DNA from: a virus
Direction: 5' to 3' (one strand)
Length of the DNA: 44,871 nt
Virus record (IMG/VR): IMGVR_UViG_3300048592_000505
Location: 1 to 44,871 of that record
Shown here: positions 31,074-40,033 of the stretch, in pieces
Position numbering within the stretch: the stretch's first letter is position 1
How the letters are laid out: each line of letters begins with the position of its first letter
Translations under genes and position numbers: made by a program
The notes under the pieces: generated by a model
Told to the model about the DNA's origin: nothing
Seen by the model: only the letters and a program-made list of their open reading frames with translations
Database searches by the model: none

Positions 31074-32262
31074 CGAGCACCTCTAGTGTTTGACCCCCGA
31101 CAATATACGCAGGGTTGCGAATTTTGTTTCGGTCGATCAAGTCTTGCTCGCTGTCCACGTTTTCAAAAAGATCATACGCCACAACAAGCGACGGCGTGGT
31201 CTGCTTGAGTGCATACGATTGGACGTTTGGAAGGTTCGAGTCTTGATCGGGAAGCACACGCACAACTTGAGCTTTCACGTCTTCAAGAGCTTGAAAAACT
31301 TCGTCGTCGGGTGTGTTTAAAACTTGAGTTTCAAAATTAGTCACCAATTCTTCGCGCACAACTGCAACTTCGTCGGTCGAAGAAAACTCCGTGACGCTTG
31401 CAATTTGGGCGGCGTTTATTGTTGCCGTTTGTTGCATAAAACTATCGAAAACGGTTTTGTTGGTTTTCTCTTTTTCTCGCGTCGGCGTGTTGTATGGGGC
31501 CGAGTCGGAAACCGTCGCGAAACCCGTCATTGCCGACACCGCACGATAGGCGTCTTTGTTGCCGCCAAGAGCATTTTGCAAAAGAGCGAATGAGTCTTGA
31601 AGCCGTTGCGACAATTCCGAAGGCGCTTTGATAAGGTCGTTCACTTCGGCGCGCAGGTTGCGAATGTTGAAAGCAAGTTGTGAAATTTGGTCGGCCTTGA
31701 GGGCCAACCCTTTTGTTGCTTTTTCAAATGCGTTCGCGGCCTGCAACACGCTCTTGCGAGCGGTGTCGACCGCGAACCCCGGCAATCCGTCGATAGAAAA
31801 ACCATTGTCAAACGCGTTTTTAGTTGCGGCTAAAGCGCCGAGAGCTTTGTCGTTTAATAGGTCTGTCTTGTCATCGACGTTATTCGGAAACCGATTGTCA
31901 CCGGCTTCATAAAATTGAAATGCGATTTTAATTATGCGGCCTTCTTTGCTCGACTCATCGAACGAAAAAGCTCCGCATTGAACTTTGATTGTTCCAAGGC
32001 GCGGGTGAACAAGTTCGCCCGGGCCGAACGCGTTGGCCGCGTCTTTCATCTTGGCAAGTTGTGCCTTGATGTCGTCCCCGATCAAATAGCCGTCGACTTT
32101 AAATTGTTCGCCAACTTTTCCGAGGTCTTCAGGATAAGGTTTTTCACGATTGGGGAACTCATGGAAAGTGACTCGACGGCCTGCCGTGTATTGGTGCGAC
32201 TCAACCTTAAAGGCCACACCGCGGAAACTTGCAGGTCTTAAATCGTCTTGCCATGAAGCCAT
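31057..32262 (-). CDS. Tail/DNA circulation protein, Mu gp43-like
   Basis: A 401-residue protein. The N-terminal DNA_circ_N domain is clear: WQDDLRPASFRGVAFKVESH then TAGRRVTFHEFPNREKPY. Residues about 200-300 are helical (LAFNIRNLRAEVNDLIKAPS). Mu gp43 is a baseplate/tail component. The start overlaps the tape-measure stop. Confidence 0.9.
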   Translation of the reverse strand: MASWQDDLRPASFRGVAFKVESHQYTAGRRVTFHEFPNREKPYPEDLGKVGEQFKVDGYLIGDDIKAQLAKMKDAANAFGPGELVHPRLGTIKVQCGAFSFDESSKEGRIIKIAFQFYEAGDNRFPNNVDDKTDLLNDKALGALAATKNAFDNGFSIDGLPGFAVDTARKSVLQAANAFEKATKGLALKADQISQLAFNIRNLRAEVNDLIKAPSELSQRLQDSFALLQNALGGNKDAYRAVSAMTGFATVSDSAPYNTPTREKEKTNKTVFDSFMQQTATINAAQIASVTEFSSTDEVAVVREELVTNFETQVLNTPDDEVFQALEDVKAQVVRVLPDQDSNLPNVQSYALKQTTPSLVVAYDLFENVDSEQDLIDRNKIRNPAYIVGGQTLEVLDVRGT

Positions 32263-34100
32263 TAGAACGCCCCCGCCATGCCGCGATTGATGTTAAGAAA
32301 GCCGCCTTGCGACTCGCCAATCACGCGGGTTGATTGTGGCGCATTCACGTTGATGTCAACGCGGGCGTTGTTCGTTTGAGTTATAAAATCAGAGTTTGCG
32401 GAAGCCGCTTGCGCAGGCGCCGCGCCGGTGTCTTTTCCCGCGGGCGAAACAAGGTCGAGCAATTTGCCCGCGCCTCTTGCCGCAAGACCGATGCCGGTGA
32501 ATTTGGTGAACGGATTGTTTGCCAAAAAGTCGGCCGCTTTTTTCATCAAGCCAAGCACCATTTGGATTTTTTCAATGACCCAATCCCAAGCGGCAACAAT
32601 GCCTTTCATGATTGCATCGCGGAAAATCCAAATGACTGCTATCAATCCGACAATGGCCGCACCGATCGCAATATAGGGAAGCAATGCCGCCCACGAGACG
32701 GCCGTCAAAAAGGTCCAAGCTGCCGACACGACGTTCAACGCTTTCATAATGGTGCCGAGGGCATTGATAAGCCCCGCAAGCCCCATAATGATCGGGCCGA
32801 GCACGGCCAAAAAGCCCGCGATCGCAGCGACAAAAGTCGCAACTTTCGGGTGCTCGTTGAACCATTGCATAAGGTTTGTCATGGCGTTTGCGGCCATTGC
32901 AACAAAAGGCGCGAGTCGGTTTCCAAGTGAAATCGAGAGCGCGTCCGTGTTGTTTTTAAATTTTGCAAGCGATGCCGCAAGGGTTGTCGTGGTGTCGTTA
33001 TACTCTTCGGTGAGCGCGGTGTTTTTTCCGAACTCTTCGCCGGCAAAAGCTTGCGTCGTGCGAAGGTTGTCGATGTCTTTTGCAAGGCCGGTCAAAATAA
33101 TTCCGGTCTTGTCGCCGCTCGCCCCAAAGAACGCAAGAGCTTCGGAAGTCTTGCCGCCTTTTTTCTCAATGGTGTTCAACCCGTTTAAGAAAGCTTCAAA
33201 AACTTTTTCCGGGTTGTCTTGAAATTGTTTTTTCAATTCGTCGCCGGTCATGCCGGTTATTTTTTGAAGGCCCTGCATTTTTATGCCGCCTTCACGAATT
33301 GCCGTGTCAATGCCTCGAAAAGCCTCGCCGACCGCGGTCGAAGCGTTTTTCGCTTCAAAGCCAAGAGGTGCAATTGATGTTGCAAGCCCCGCGATTTGAG
33401 TCGAACTCAAACCAAAACGCCCGATTTCTCGGGTCATCATTTCAGTCGATTCGAGGATTTTCGACGCCTTAACGCCATATTTATTTTCGAGCGCGGTGAG
33501 TGCCGAACCAAATTGGCCGACGGAACCGACGCCCTCTTTTGTGAGAGTCAAAATTCTATAGAGTGCTTGAGCCGTGTCCGGCCCCGCAAGGTTCGCAGTT
33601 TTTTCAAGTTGCGAAAGTGTGAGTGCAAATTTCTCAAGATTTTCAGACCCGCGCACGCCGGCTTCACCTGCGGCCGAGGCCATGCCCAAAAGTTTCTCTT
33701 GTGAAAAAGTTGTTTTGGTCGAGAGCTTGAGCATTTTGTCGCCGAAGTCTTTCAAGCTTGCGCCGGAAAGATCGGTCGCGCCCTGCACTTCATTGAGGGC
33801 ACTCTCGAAGTCCATAAACTTTTTGATTGAATACGCGGCCCCCGCAACAACGGGCAACGTGATGCCGACGGTCATTGCTTTGCCAACTTTTGACAGACTC
33901 GGGCCAACGGCTTCGGAAAACTTTTCAACGGAAGAACGGAAACCCTTTGTGCTCTCTTGAAGAGCATCAAAATTCCCTTTCATTCGAGCAACATTTTTGC
34001 CCAATTCAGGAAACTTGTTTTTGATTTTGTCCATTTTCGCGGACAGTCGATCGACTAAACCGACCGTGACCGAAACTGGCAATTCATTTTGTCCCGTCAT
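32262..34100 (-). CDS. Tape measure protein
   Basis: A 612-residue tail-length-ruler. It opens with MTGQNELPVSVTVGLVDRLS, a coiled-coil N-terminus, then a hydrophobic TP901-like region (SALNEVQGATDLSGASLKDF, EKLLGMASAAGEAG) and a central multi-span stretch (IAGFLAVLGPIIMGLAGLIN). The C-terminal region is Ala/Asn-rich. The start at 34100 shares ATGA with the frameshifted chaperone, has GGAAGGGAAA before it, and is more likely than the in-frame start at 34160. At 612 residues, it predicts a tail of modest length. Confidence 0.92.
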   Translation of the reverse strand: MTGQNELPVSVTVGLVDRLSAKMDKIKNKFPELGKNVARMKGNFDALQESTKGFRSSVEKFSEAVGPSLSKVGKAMTVGITLPVVAGAAYSIKKFMDFESALNEVQGATDLSGASLKDFGDKMLKLSTKTTFSQEKLLGMASAAGEAGVRGSENLEKFALTLSQLEKTANLAGPDTAQALYRILTLTKEGVGSVGQFGSALTALENKYGVKASKILESTEMMTREIGRFGLSSTQIAGLATSIAPLGFEAKNASTAVGEAFRGIDTAIREGGIKMQGLQKITGMTGDELKKQFQDNPEKVFEAFLNGLNTIEKKGGKTSEALAFFGASGDKTGIILTGLAKDIDNLRTTQAFAGEEFGKNTALTEEYNDTTTTLAASLAKFKNNTDALSISLGNRLAPFVAMAANAMTNLMQWFNEHPKVATFVAAIAGFLAVLGPIIMGLAGLINALGTIMKALNVVSAAWTFLTAVSWAALLPYIAIGAAIVGLIAVIWIFRDAIMKGIVAAWDWVIEKIQMVLGLMKKAADFLANNPFTKFTGIGLAARGAGKLLDLVSPAGKDTGAAPAQAASANSDFITQTNNARVDINVNAPQSTRVIGESQGGFLNINRGMAGAF

Positions 34101-34515
34101 TTTCCCTTCCCGTTTGCTTTCCTTTGCGCCTCGATAACCTCGTTCATTCTTTCCGACCAAAAATAAATGTCTTCGTGGTCAAAATTATAAAGGTCCCCGG
34201 GCCCGAAATGAAAAAACTTAGCTAACGCCCCTATGGCACTTTTCCAGTCTCGGGGGAAGGGCCTAAGTAGTTTCCCAATAAGTCCGCAACTTCCATTCCG
34301 TCTTGAATGGAAAGTGAGTCAATAAGTTGTTGCGATTGCCCCGAGAGTTTGGAAGCGAGTCTTAGAATGTCGTCAAGCGTGGGTTCGGTGAGTTTCATAA
34401 ACTTGATGTCGCCAATTTGCGGCTTTCTGAATTCAAGTTTTGAAACGGTCTCACTTCCCCAAGCGATCGGTTCTTTCAGTTCGTAAACTTTGTCAATTTT
34501 TGCATTTGTGTTCAA
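34097..34515 (-). CDS. Frameshifted tail assembly chaperone (long form)
   Basis: The long product of the chaperone gene, 139 residues. After codon 82 (AAC) of the short form a -1 shift at GGGAAAC enters a frame that is open for 57 more codons, reading LLRPFPRDWKSAIGALAKFF then HFGPGDLYNFDHEDIYFWSE. This resembles the second half of lambda GT and P2 E+E' chaperones (DW, FHF, hydrophobic ends, polar helix). The shifted frame ends in TGA that overlaps the tape-measure ATG (ATGA), exactly as expected. It should bind the tape measure during assembly. Confidence 0.82.
34231..34515 (-). CDS. Tail assembly chaperone, Mu gp41-like (short form)
   Basis: A 94-residue protein starting at TTG 34515 after AAAGGGGGCCGAC. 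It has the Phage_TAC pattern: KVYELKEPIAWGSETVSKLE, FRKPQIGDI and ILRLASKLSGQSQQLIDSLS. It lies between the tail tube and tape measure, as tail chaperones do. It ends GKVP and has the slippery site GGGAAAC in codons 81-82. Confidence 0.88.
   Translation of the reverse strand: MNTNAKIDKVYELKEPIAWGSETVSKLEFRKPQIGDIKFMKLTEPTLDDILRLASKLSGQSQQLIDSLSIQDGMEVADLLGNYLGPSPETGKVP
34270..34276 (-). promoter_or_regulatory. -1 frameshift slippery site GGGAAAC
   Basis: On the minus strand the zero frame reads TTG GGA AAC, so the heptamer G-GGA-AAC fits X-XXY-YYZ. It is one base different from the lambda G-T site GGGAAAG. The -1 frame after it stays open to the tape-measure start. A run CCCCC lies 14 bases further, and the frame-0 stop is at 34231. 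Confidence 0.82.
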
Positions 34516-34542
34516 GTCGGCCCCCTTTACACAAAGATTTTA

Positions 34543-34564
34543 GGGCCGAAGTTTCCCCCGGCCC
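34543..34564 (-). other. Hairpin between tail tube and chaperone genes
   Basis: GGGCCG (34543-34548) pairs with CGGCCC (34559-34564) around a 10-base loop. There is no T-run after it, so it is more likely an RNA processing or stability element, or an expression brake below the abundantly needed tube protein, than a full terminator. Confidence 0.4.
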
Positions 34565-34571
34565 CGGTTAA

Positions 34572-34928
34572 TTAGCGCACCTCTTCGGCATTCAAAGCTT
34601 GAATTTGGAATTGGATTTCGCCCTCTTCCGTTGTGATGTCTCCGTCACCGGAATACCACGCGTCCTTGAATACAATGATTTTTCCGTTCGCAAGACCCAA
34701 CGTGACCGTCGCATCTTTCAAACCCAAAATCGTTTTCACGTCCAAGTCGCCCGCATCCGTGAGCGCCCCTTCAAGCTTCGGAGCTTGCACGGTTTCTTTA
34801 TATCCGTGCACTTTGTCCGCGCCCAAAACGGCTTCGCGTTTGTTGACGCCAAGGTTATAAGTAAACTCACCTTTGGCGGCATAAAGCACGCCATTGGCTT
34901 TGACTTCAATAATTCCACCAACTCGCAT
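34572..34928 (-). CDS. Tail tube protein (Mu gpM-like)
   Basis: A 118-residue beta-rich protein with the Mu gpM pattern: MRVGGIIEVKANGVLYAAKG then GEFTYNLGVNKREAVLGADK, VHGYKETVQAP and GEIQFQIQALNAEEVR. It forms the inner tube around which the sheath contracts. The ATG follows AAAGGGGGCACAAA. It is directly below the sheath gene, as in Mu. Confidence 0.92.
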   Translation of the reverse strand: MRVGGIIEVKANGVLYAAKGEFTYNLGVNKREAVLGADKVHGYKETVQAPKLEGALTDAGDLDVKTILGLKDATVTLGLANGKIIVFKDAWYSGDGDITTEEGEIQFQIQALNAEEVR

Positions 34929-34940
34929 TTTGTGCCCCCT

Positions 34941-36416
34941 TTACAGTAGGAATTGAATTTTCACACCGCAAATCACGAGTTGGTTCACCAAATCAGGCGG
35001 CATCAACACGTCAAGGCGGTTTGGGTTGCTCGCATTTCTTTCGACGATCAACTGCGATTTGAATTGATCGAAGCCCTCAACCAAGGCGCGCTCTTCCCAT
35101 TGTTTGAACAACGAAACGAGTTCGGCTTTGATTGTGTTGGGTGTTGCAACGGCTTGGCCCGGCGAAAAACGAGTTCCGTCGGAAGCCAATTTGTGTCGTC
35201 CATACTTGGAAGTGATTCGAGCTTTCGCCGAAAAACGCAAATATGAAAGCGCCATTGGCACGTTCAAGTAAAGATAGGAAATGTCAGGCGACCCGAAAGC
35301 GTTTTGCTTATAAGTCGTGATAAGTCCTTCAATCCGAACAATGCCCCCGGCATCAACATCAAAGGTCGCAATTCCGTTGTGCAAAAGGATGTCGCGCTCT
35401 TGAAGCGTGAAGTGTTCCGTCTTGCTCGGTGCCCAAATGTTTACAAGGGGCAACGTGTGGAAGGGGCGAACGGCGTCGTCGGCCATAATGCTGATCGAAA
35501 CTTGTGCCGCAACTGCCGCAGCGATTTGCCAAGGTGAGCTTGGCCCGCGGGTCATCATGACGGTTGTGAACTGCGAATTTCGCGTGTTCCCAAACGTCAC
35601 AAGGTTGCCGTGAGTTTCGCGTTTTGCCGCGATCAAATAGCCGTCGTTTTGACGGATAGGACCGAAGCGGCTTGCAAGCTCCGTCTCGGAAGACGAAAGG
35701 TTTGCGGAACCAACCCAAGGGCTCACAAAAAGCAAGTATTGGGTTTCGCCAATAACCGGCCACACCGAAGAAATGTCCGGGTCGCCTGCGCCCGAAGCCA
35801 TTGCGGTGATTGTTGCGGTGACACCTGCGGGAAGTTCTTCACCCAAGAAATAAGAATGGCGCACGTTGATTTCATTCCCGTGCAGACCTTTATTTTTTGC
35901 AGTGAGGTCGACTTCATAAGCGTTTGTGCCGTTGACTGCCGCGCTCACAACGCATTTTGTGATTGCGTTGATCGCCGCAACAACTGCCGCCGCGATTGTG
36001 ATTGCGGTGTCCGTCGTTGCAACTGCAACTTGAACATTCACGCCGCCAACCATGAGCGACACAACGCCGGCTTTCGTGGGCGAACCCGTGAAAGCAATTT
36101 TTCCCGTAGCCGCAACGCCTGCGCCATTGTCGGCAACGCCGACGGCCCAAATTTCTGCGCTCGGGGTTGCATCAAAAATCTTTTCGAGCATATCGGCCAA
36201 GACCGAACCAATTCCGAAATAGTCTGCGCCTTGCTCTTTGCTCGTTACAAGCTGCGGAGTCAAAGCGGGTTTCGTTCCCGTCGAAAGACGGTTTCCGATG
36301 ACCATAATTCGGAAGGGTTGCTCAACCAAACCTTGCACCGCTCTTGAGTTGTCGAACTCAGCATAGAAGAGCGGGACACGGATTGTGCTCGGAAGTTGAT
36401 TAAATCCGATTGTCAT
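34941..36416 (-). CDS. Tail sheath protein (Mu gpL-like)
   Basis: A 491-residue contractile sheath subunit. The N-terminus (QLPSTIRVPLFYAEFDNSRA) and C-terminus (KAELVSLFKQWEERALVEGF, DQFKSQLIVERN) are typical, with the conserved FRIMVIGNRLSTGT near residue 35. The start follows GAAGGGGGTCTTAA. This gene proves a contractile tail. Confidence 0.93.
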   Translation of the reverse strand: MTIGFNQLPSTIRVPLFYAEFDNSRAVQGLVEQPFRIMVIGNRLSTGTKPALTPQLVTSKEQGADYFGIGSVLADMLEKIFDATPSAEIWAVGVADNGAGVAATGKIAFTGSPTKAGVVSLMVGGVNVQVAVATTDTAITIAAAVVAAINAITKCVVSAAVNGTNAYEVDLTAKNKGLHGNEINVRHSYFLGEELPAGVTATITAMASGAGDPDISSVWPVIGETQYLLFVSPWVGSANLSSSETELASRFGPIRQNDGYLIAAKRETHGNLVTFGNTRNSQFTTVMMTRGPSSPWQIAAAVAAQVSISIMADDAVRPFHTLPLVNIWAPSKTEHFTLQERDILLHNGIATFDVDAGGIVRIEGLITTYKQNAFGSPDISYLYLNVPMALSYLRFSAKARITSKYGRHKLASDGTRFSPGQAVATPNTIKAELVSLFKQWEERALVEGFDQFKSQLIVERNASNPNRLDVLMPPDLVNQLVICGVKIQFLL

Positions 36417-36625
36417 TTAAGACCCCCTTCATTTTTGCTCTTGCCTGCTTTCGCCGACTCAAGCGGTTGTTCTTTGATTTCTTCCATAAGAACGACATCG
36501 CCTTCGGCAAGTCGTCGATGCCAATAAGTCGAAGACTCAACAACGGCGCCCTCAACGGGCAACTCGCGGTTCAAATCGGGCATCACGATTTTGAGTCCTT
36601 CTTTTGGTTTCACCTTAATTTTCAT
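36413..36625 (-). CDS. DUF2635 tail protein (Mu gp38-like)
   Basis: A 70-residue protein: KIKVKPKEGLKIVMPDLNRE, LPVEGAVVESSTYWHRRLAE, GDV. The DUF2635 pattern is clear, and in Mu-type clusters it sits before the sheath gene, as here. Its precise role is not known. It overlaps the sheath start by 4 bases. Confidence 0.85.
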   Translation of the reverse strand: MKIKVKPKEGLKIVMPDLNRELPVEGAVVESSTYWHRRLAEGDVVLMEEIKEQPLESAKAGKSKNEGGLK

Positions 36626-36644
36626 TTTCCCCAGCCTTTCGTTT

Positions 36645-37223
36645 TTAAGTTTGTGGCAAATCTATCTTATCCTTAGCGCGATCAACGTCGGTCGAAGTTG
36701 TCGGCTCGGTTTCCGGCAACTTCCATTTCGTGTCGACGCCTAAGAATGCGTTAAGTTCAAGACCTTCCGGCAATGCGTATTTGATGAACTCAATGTCGTA
36801 GTCTAAAATCAACGACCCGATAGGCGTTTGCCCTTCGCCTTCAAACGAATAGCGAGAGCCCGTCAATTGCACACTGTTAGTGATTGGCTTGAGAGTTTCT
36901 TCGTTGTCCTCGTTGGCTTCCAACAAGTTTTCGATTTGCTCGCCAATGGTTTCGAGTTGTTCGTCCAACTCGTCGTCATTTTTCCCGACGCCAATCACTT
37001 CGATTTTCAGAGCGAAATTTCGACCATATCGTTTCGGCGCTTGGTCAAAGAGCCGGACGCGTTCACTATCAGGATAAATAAGAATGGCGGGCAATTCAGT
37101 GTGATCGAATTTTGTGGAACGAGACACGAACACGTTCGCTTGCGCGTCGGTGTTTCCTTTCAACAAGTCACGAATGACGTGTCGAATTTTAAGCTTTTGT
37201 CGCTCTAGTGTCACGGTTTGCAT
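36645..37223 (-). CDS. Tail terminator-like minor tail protein (gpU/Gp37-like)
   Basis: A 192-residue protein. N-terminal MQTVTLERQKLKIRHVIRDL then the beta core (DHTELPAILIYPDSERVRLF, NFALKIEVIGVGKNDDELDE, GSLILDYDIEFIKYAL) resemble the tail terminator family (lambda gpU, Mu gp37). It should cap the tail tube and connect it to the head. The start follows GAAGGTTGTAA and overlaps the connector gene by 35 bases. Confidence 0.75.
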   Translation of the reverse strand: MQTVTLERQKLKIRHVIRDLLKGNTDAQANVFVSRSTKFDHTELPAILIYPDSERVRLFDQAPKRYGRNFALKIEVIGVGKNDDELDEQLETIGEQIENLLEANEDNEETLKPITNSVQLTGSRYSFEGEGQTPIGSLILDYDIEFIKYALPEGLELNAFLGVDTKWKLPETEPTTSTDVDRAKDKIDLPQT

Positions 37224-37545
37224 TTACAACCTTCATTGCGTGAAGCAAAAGCACCGCGCCGCCTTGTCCGTCTTCGCGTTTTTCTTGAACACGAAACCTT
37301 GCGCCGCGAACTTCGACTTCATCGTCTTTTTTTAAGTCCCATTCAATCGCGTTTAAATTCACACCAAGTGCCGGTTGATTTGCAGAAATCAATTGCTCGG
37401 TCTGCACGTCAACAATTTGAAAATCATTGTCGAAAACGGCCTGCACTTCATAGACACCCCCGCCTTGAGGGAAAAATTTTACTTTTTCCCCGAAGGTGTT
37501 CATGCCATGAGTGAGGACGTTATCGACAAGATTTCTAAAATCCAT
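37189..37545 (-). CDS. Head-tail connector (lambda gpFII-like)
   Basis: A 118-residue protein, MDFRNLVDNVLTHGMNTFGE then KVKFFPQGGGVYEVQAVFDN and KKDDEVEVRGARFRVQEKRE. It matches the Phage_attach/gpFII family, which joins the head to the tail. The ATG has AATAAGGCGAAAAA upstream. It lies directly below the DUF2190 gene. Confidence 0.85.
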   Translation of the reverse strand: MDFRNLVDNVLTHGMNTFGEKVKFFPQGGGVYEVQAVFDNDFQIVDVQTEQLISANQPALGVNLNAIEWDLKKDDEVEVRGARFRVQEKREDGQGGAVLLLHAMKVVNANRDTRATKA

Positions 37546-37557
37546 TTTTTCGCCTTA

Positions 37558-37887
37558 TTAGACCGACAAAATCACTTCGCAAACGGCAGCGCCGTCAGCA
37601 ACCGTGGCCGCGAAATAACCGATCAACGTGTTGCCGGAAGCAACCGCCGTCACTTTTTTCGCAGAGTTGTCCCAATAAGCTTTTGCACCTTGTGCGCCGC
37701 CGGTGCTTGCGCCCGTCGCCTTCACAAGTGAAAATTGACCTTTGATTGCGGCCTCAACTTCGGCGCCGCTCAAAGCGTCGTAAGCTGCCACACCAAACAT
37801 TGCGCCAACCAAGAGGCCGGCACCGCTAAGAACGTCATAAGGTGCGGCAACCGTTACAACATCGGCGGGTTTCACGAAATTTTTCAT
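37558..37887 (-). CDS. DUF2190 capsid-associated protein
   Basis: A 109-residue protein: MKNFVKPADVVTVAAPYDVL then SGAGLLVGAMFGVAAYDALS and GAKAYWDNSAKKVTAVASG. This is DUF2190, a small surface or cement protein of the capsid. It follows the capsid gene and a hairpin. Ribosome site TTGAAAGGAAACTTAAA. Confidence 0.88.
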   Translation of the reverse strand: MKNFVKPADVVTVAAPYDVLSGAGLLVGAMFGVAAYDALSGAEVEAAIKGQFSLVKATGASTGGAQGAKAYWDNSAKKVTAVASGNTLIGYFAATVADGAAVCEVILSV

Positions 37888-37899
37888 TTTAAGTTTCCT

Positions 37900-37945
37900 T
37901 TCAAAAAATTTTTTTAAGTTTTTGGGCCGCCGTTAAGCGGCCCAA
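37900..37945 (-). terminator. Terminator-like hairpin after the capsid gene
   Basis: TTGGGCCGC (37922-37930), loop CGTTAA, GCGGCCCAA (37937-37945) form a perfect 9-bp stem. On the minus strand the next bases are AAAACTTAAAAAAATTTTTT, so the T-run is late and the terminator is probably partial. It may set a gene-dosage step between the capsid protein and later genes. Confidence 0.5.
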
Positions 37946-37960
37946 GTTTCATCCAACCAA

Positions 37961-40033
37961 TTACGCGCCTGCGTTTTTGAAGAACCCGCGATAGTCGAGG
38001 GCTTTCATTCCGAAGTCATAGGCGATTTTTGTTTCCATTCCGTCGATGTCGAAACCTTCGCGGACAGAAATTTTAGGGCCTTGACCGTCGATGCGGGCCA
38101 TTTCAACCATTGCGATTTTTGATTTGTCGGCCATCAAATACCACGCGGTTGCGGAACCGGCGTCCAAACGAGGCTCTGCAATCACTTGCAGGCGTCCCGC
38201 GAACGGGTTCACTTGACCGTTTTGGTTCGGAGTCACTTGAGAAACGAATTGGTCTGCAACCGTCTCAAGAGCCGTCGGCACAACCAAATAACTTGCGCTC
38301 AAGTTGATCGGTTGCTTATCAAGATCAAGCAAAGAGCGCATTTTTGCGCGGCCTTCACCCAAGCTTGCAATCGAAATCACTGCCGCGGTTCCCAAGTTTC
38401 CATGAGTTGCATGGAACATTGTTTGACCCGTTTCGGCCATGACCGGGTTGCCAAGAATGATTGCCCAAAACAATTCGTTTTCTTTTTGTTTTGCGCGCAT
38501 TCCAAGCGAAGACGGAATTTTTGTGAAAGCACCAAGGTCGTCATTCATCAAAAGCTTGCGTGTCGCTCCGATGATAAGACCATAAGTGTCGACCGCGTAT
38601 TTCTCGCCGGTTTCAACAAGACTTCCGCGCTTATATTCGCCGTGCTCGTTCACTTTTTGCAAAGTGCCGCCGTCCGACAAACGAACGCTTGAAATTTGTT
38701 TAAAATCGGCAACCGAAACTTCGCTCACAAAAGGCATGAACGTGCTTGGCGCTTGTTCATAGGCTTTTTGCAAAGATTTGTTGGCGATGTTTTCCAAAAC
38801 CTTCGGAAAATCCGAAGACGAATGCAAAGCACGCTCAGACAACTCACGCGGAGTTAAGTCATAAGCGTTGCGCACGCCTTCCATTGCCAAGATTTTGCGA
38901 GCCATGCCCAAAAGACCGTGAGCGCGCATTTCGCCGTCGCCGTCTTTCAAAGCAAATTTGCTCGAATCAAATTGATTCAACAAAACGCGAGTTGCGGCCT
39001 CACGTCTTGCAATTAGTTGTTCCATACCTGCCCCCTCAATTCTCACGTTGTTGTTAGTTCTAACTTGGTTAGAAGTTTCTTCCATTTTTGCGAAAATCGC
39101 GGCGCGAGCGGCCTCGATTGTCATTTTCACGTCTTTGCAAAGCTCGTCCGCGAAACCCTCTTCGAGTTTTGCAGTGCGAACCGCTTTGCGAATTTCACTT
39201 TGTCGAGTTGCCTCGGCAATGCGAATTTGCTCCGCTTGTTCCGGCGTTACTTGTGCGCCTCGCTCACCCTCTGCACCCGCAGCGGGCGTGCTTGCAGCGG
39301 CAGCGCCTTCCGTTGGTGTCGAACCCTCGGCAGGTGCCGCGGCTTCGGTTGAGGGGGAAGCGGGGGTTTCAGTTACATCGTCGGCGGCACGAGTGCCGTC
39401 TTGATTTTTCTTTCCCATACTTTCCTCTCTTTCGTTGTTTGTTTCTAAAACACACTCATTTGTTGGCGTTCCCTCACGAAGTTGCAAAACTCCGTCTTCC
39501 CCGCGGGCCTGCGCACCCGCATCGGCCGGAATGCCGACAAAACTTAGTTCCATAGGTTCCCAATCAACTGCGCGATAGATTGGGGTTTCGTCCGCAACAT
39601 CTTGGCCGGGCGGCATATTTTGTTTTTCAAAACGATGCACGCGGTAGCCGACTGAAATGTTGCGAATAATGCCGGTTTCAATGTCGCGCACGATGCCGGC
39701 AAGTTCTTCACGTTCCGAAAGTCGCACGGTTGCGTAACCAATTCCGTCTTTCACCCAAGCGCGCTCGACGACGCCGATCACGTCGCGCAAGTCCCAATTT
39801 GAATGATTGTTAAGAAGAGGTGCGCCGCCATTTAAGCGGTCCATGCGAATTGCTTTGTCGGAAACTTCGAGTTCTTCATAGTACGGTTCACCAAACCAAG
39901 GTGAGCGAAGAACTTTTGCGCCCGTCGTCCAAGAAACGTCGACGGTTCTTTTTTCTTTGTTGAACGTGCCCGGCGTAAACCCGGCGCGCACGTCAAACAA
40001 AGGCAAATTAGCTTTGCGTTTGATTGTTTTCAT
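37961..40033 (-). CDS. Prohead protease-major capsid protein fusion
   Basis: A 690-residue fusion. Residues 1-180 are a prohead protease (U35-type): PLLNNHSNWDLRDVIG with His77, IRNISVGYRV with Ser127 and WEPMELSFVGIPADAGAQAR. Residues about 205-260 are a linker rich in Ala, Pro, Thr and Glu. Residues about 265-330 are a helical scaffold-like region (EEGFADELCKDVKMTIEAAR). The rest is an HK97-like major capsid domain. The start at 40033 follows AAGGGAG. The single chain is expected to mature by self-cleavage. Confidence 0.9.
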   Translation of the reverse strand: MKTIKRKANLPLFDVRAGFTPGTFNKEKRTVDVSWTTGAKVLRSPWFGEPYYEELEVSDKAIRMDRLNGGAPLLNNHSNWDLRDVIGVVERAWVKDGIGYATVRLSEREELAGIVRDIETGIIRNISVGYRVHRFEKQNMPPGQDVADETPIYRAVDWEPMELSFVGIPADAGAQARGEDGVLQLREGTPTNECVLETNNEREESMGKKNQDGTRAADDVTETPASPSTEAAAPAEGSTPTEGAAAASTPAAGAEGERGAQVTPEQAEQIRIAEATRQSEIRKAVRTAKLEEGFADELCKDVKMTIEAARAAIFAKMEETSNQVRTNNNVRIEGAGMEQLIARREAATRVLLNQFDSSKFALKDGDGEMRAHGLLGMARKILAMEGVRNAYDLTPRELSERALHSSSDFPKVLENIANKSLQKAYEQAPSTFMPFVSEVSVADFKQISSVRLSDGGTLQKVNEHGEYKRGSLVETGEKYAVDTYGLIIGATRKLLMNDDLGAFTKIPSSLGMRAKQKENELFWAIILGNPVMAETGQTMFHATHGNLGTAAVISIASLGEGRAKMRSLLDLDKQPINLSASYLVVPTALETVADQFVSQVTPNQNGQVNPFAGRLQVIAEPRLDAGSATAWYLMADKSKIAMVEMARIDGQGPKISVREGFDIDGMETKIAYDFGMKALDYRGFFKNAGA

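Noticed and set aside
34097-34160. Tape measure start at 34160
   Set aside because: This in-frame start overlaps the frameshifted chaperone tail; the ATG at 34100 has a good ribosome site and an ATGA junction.
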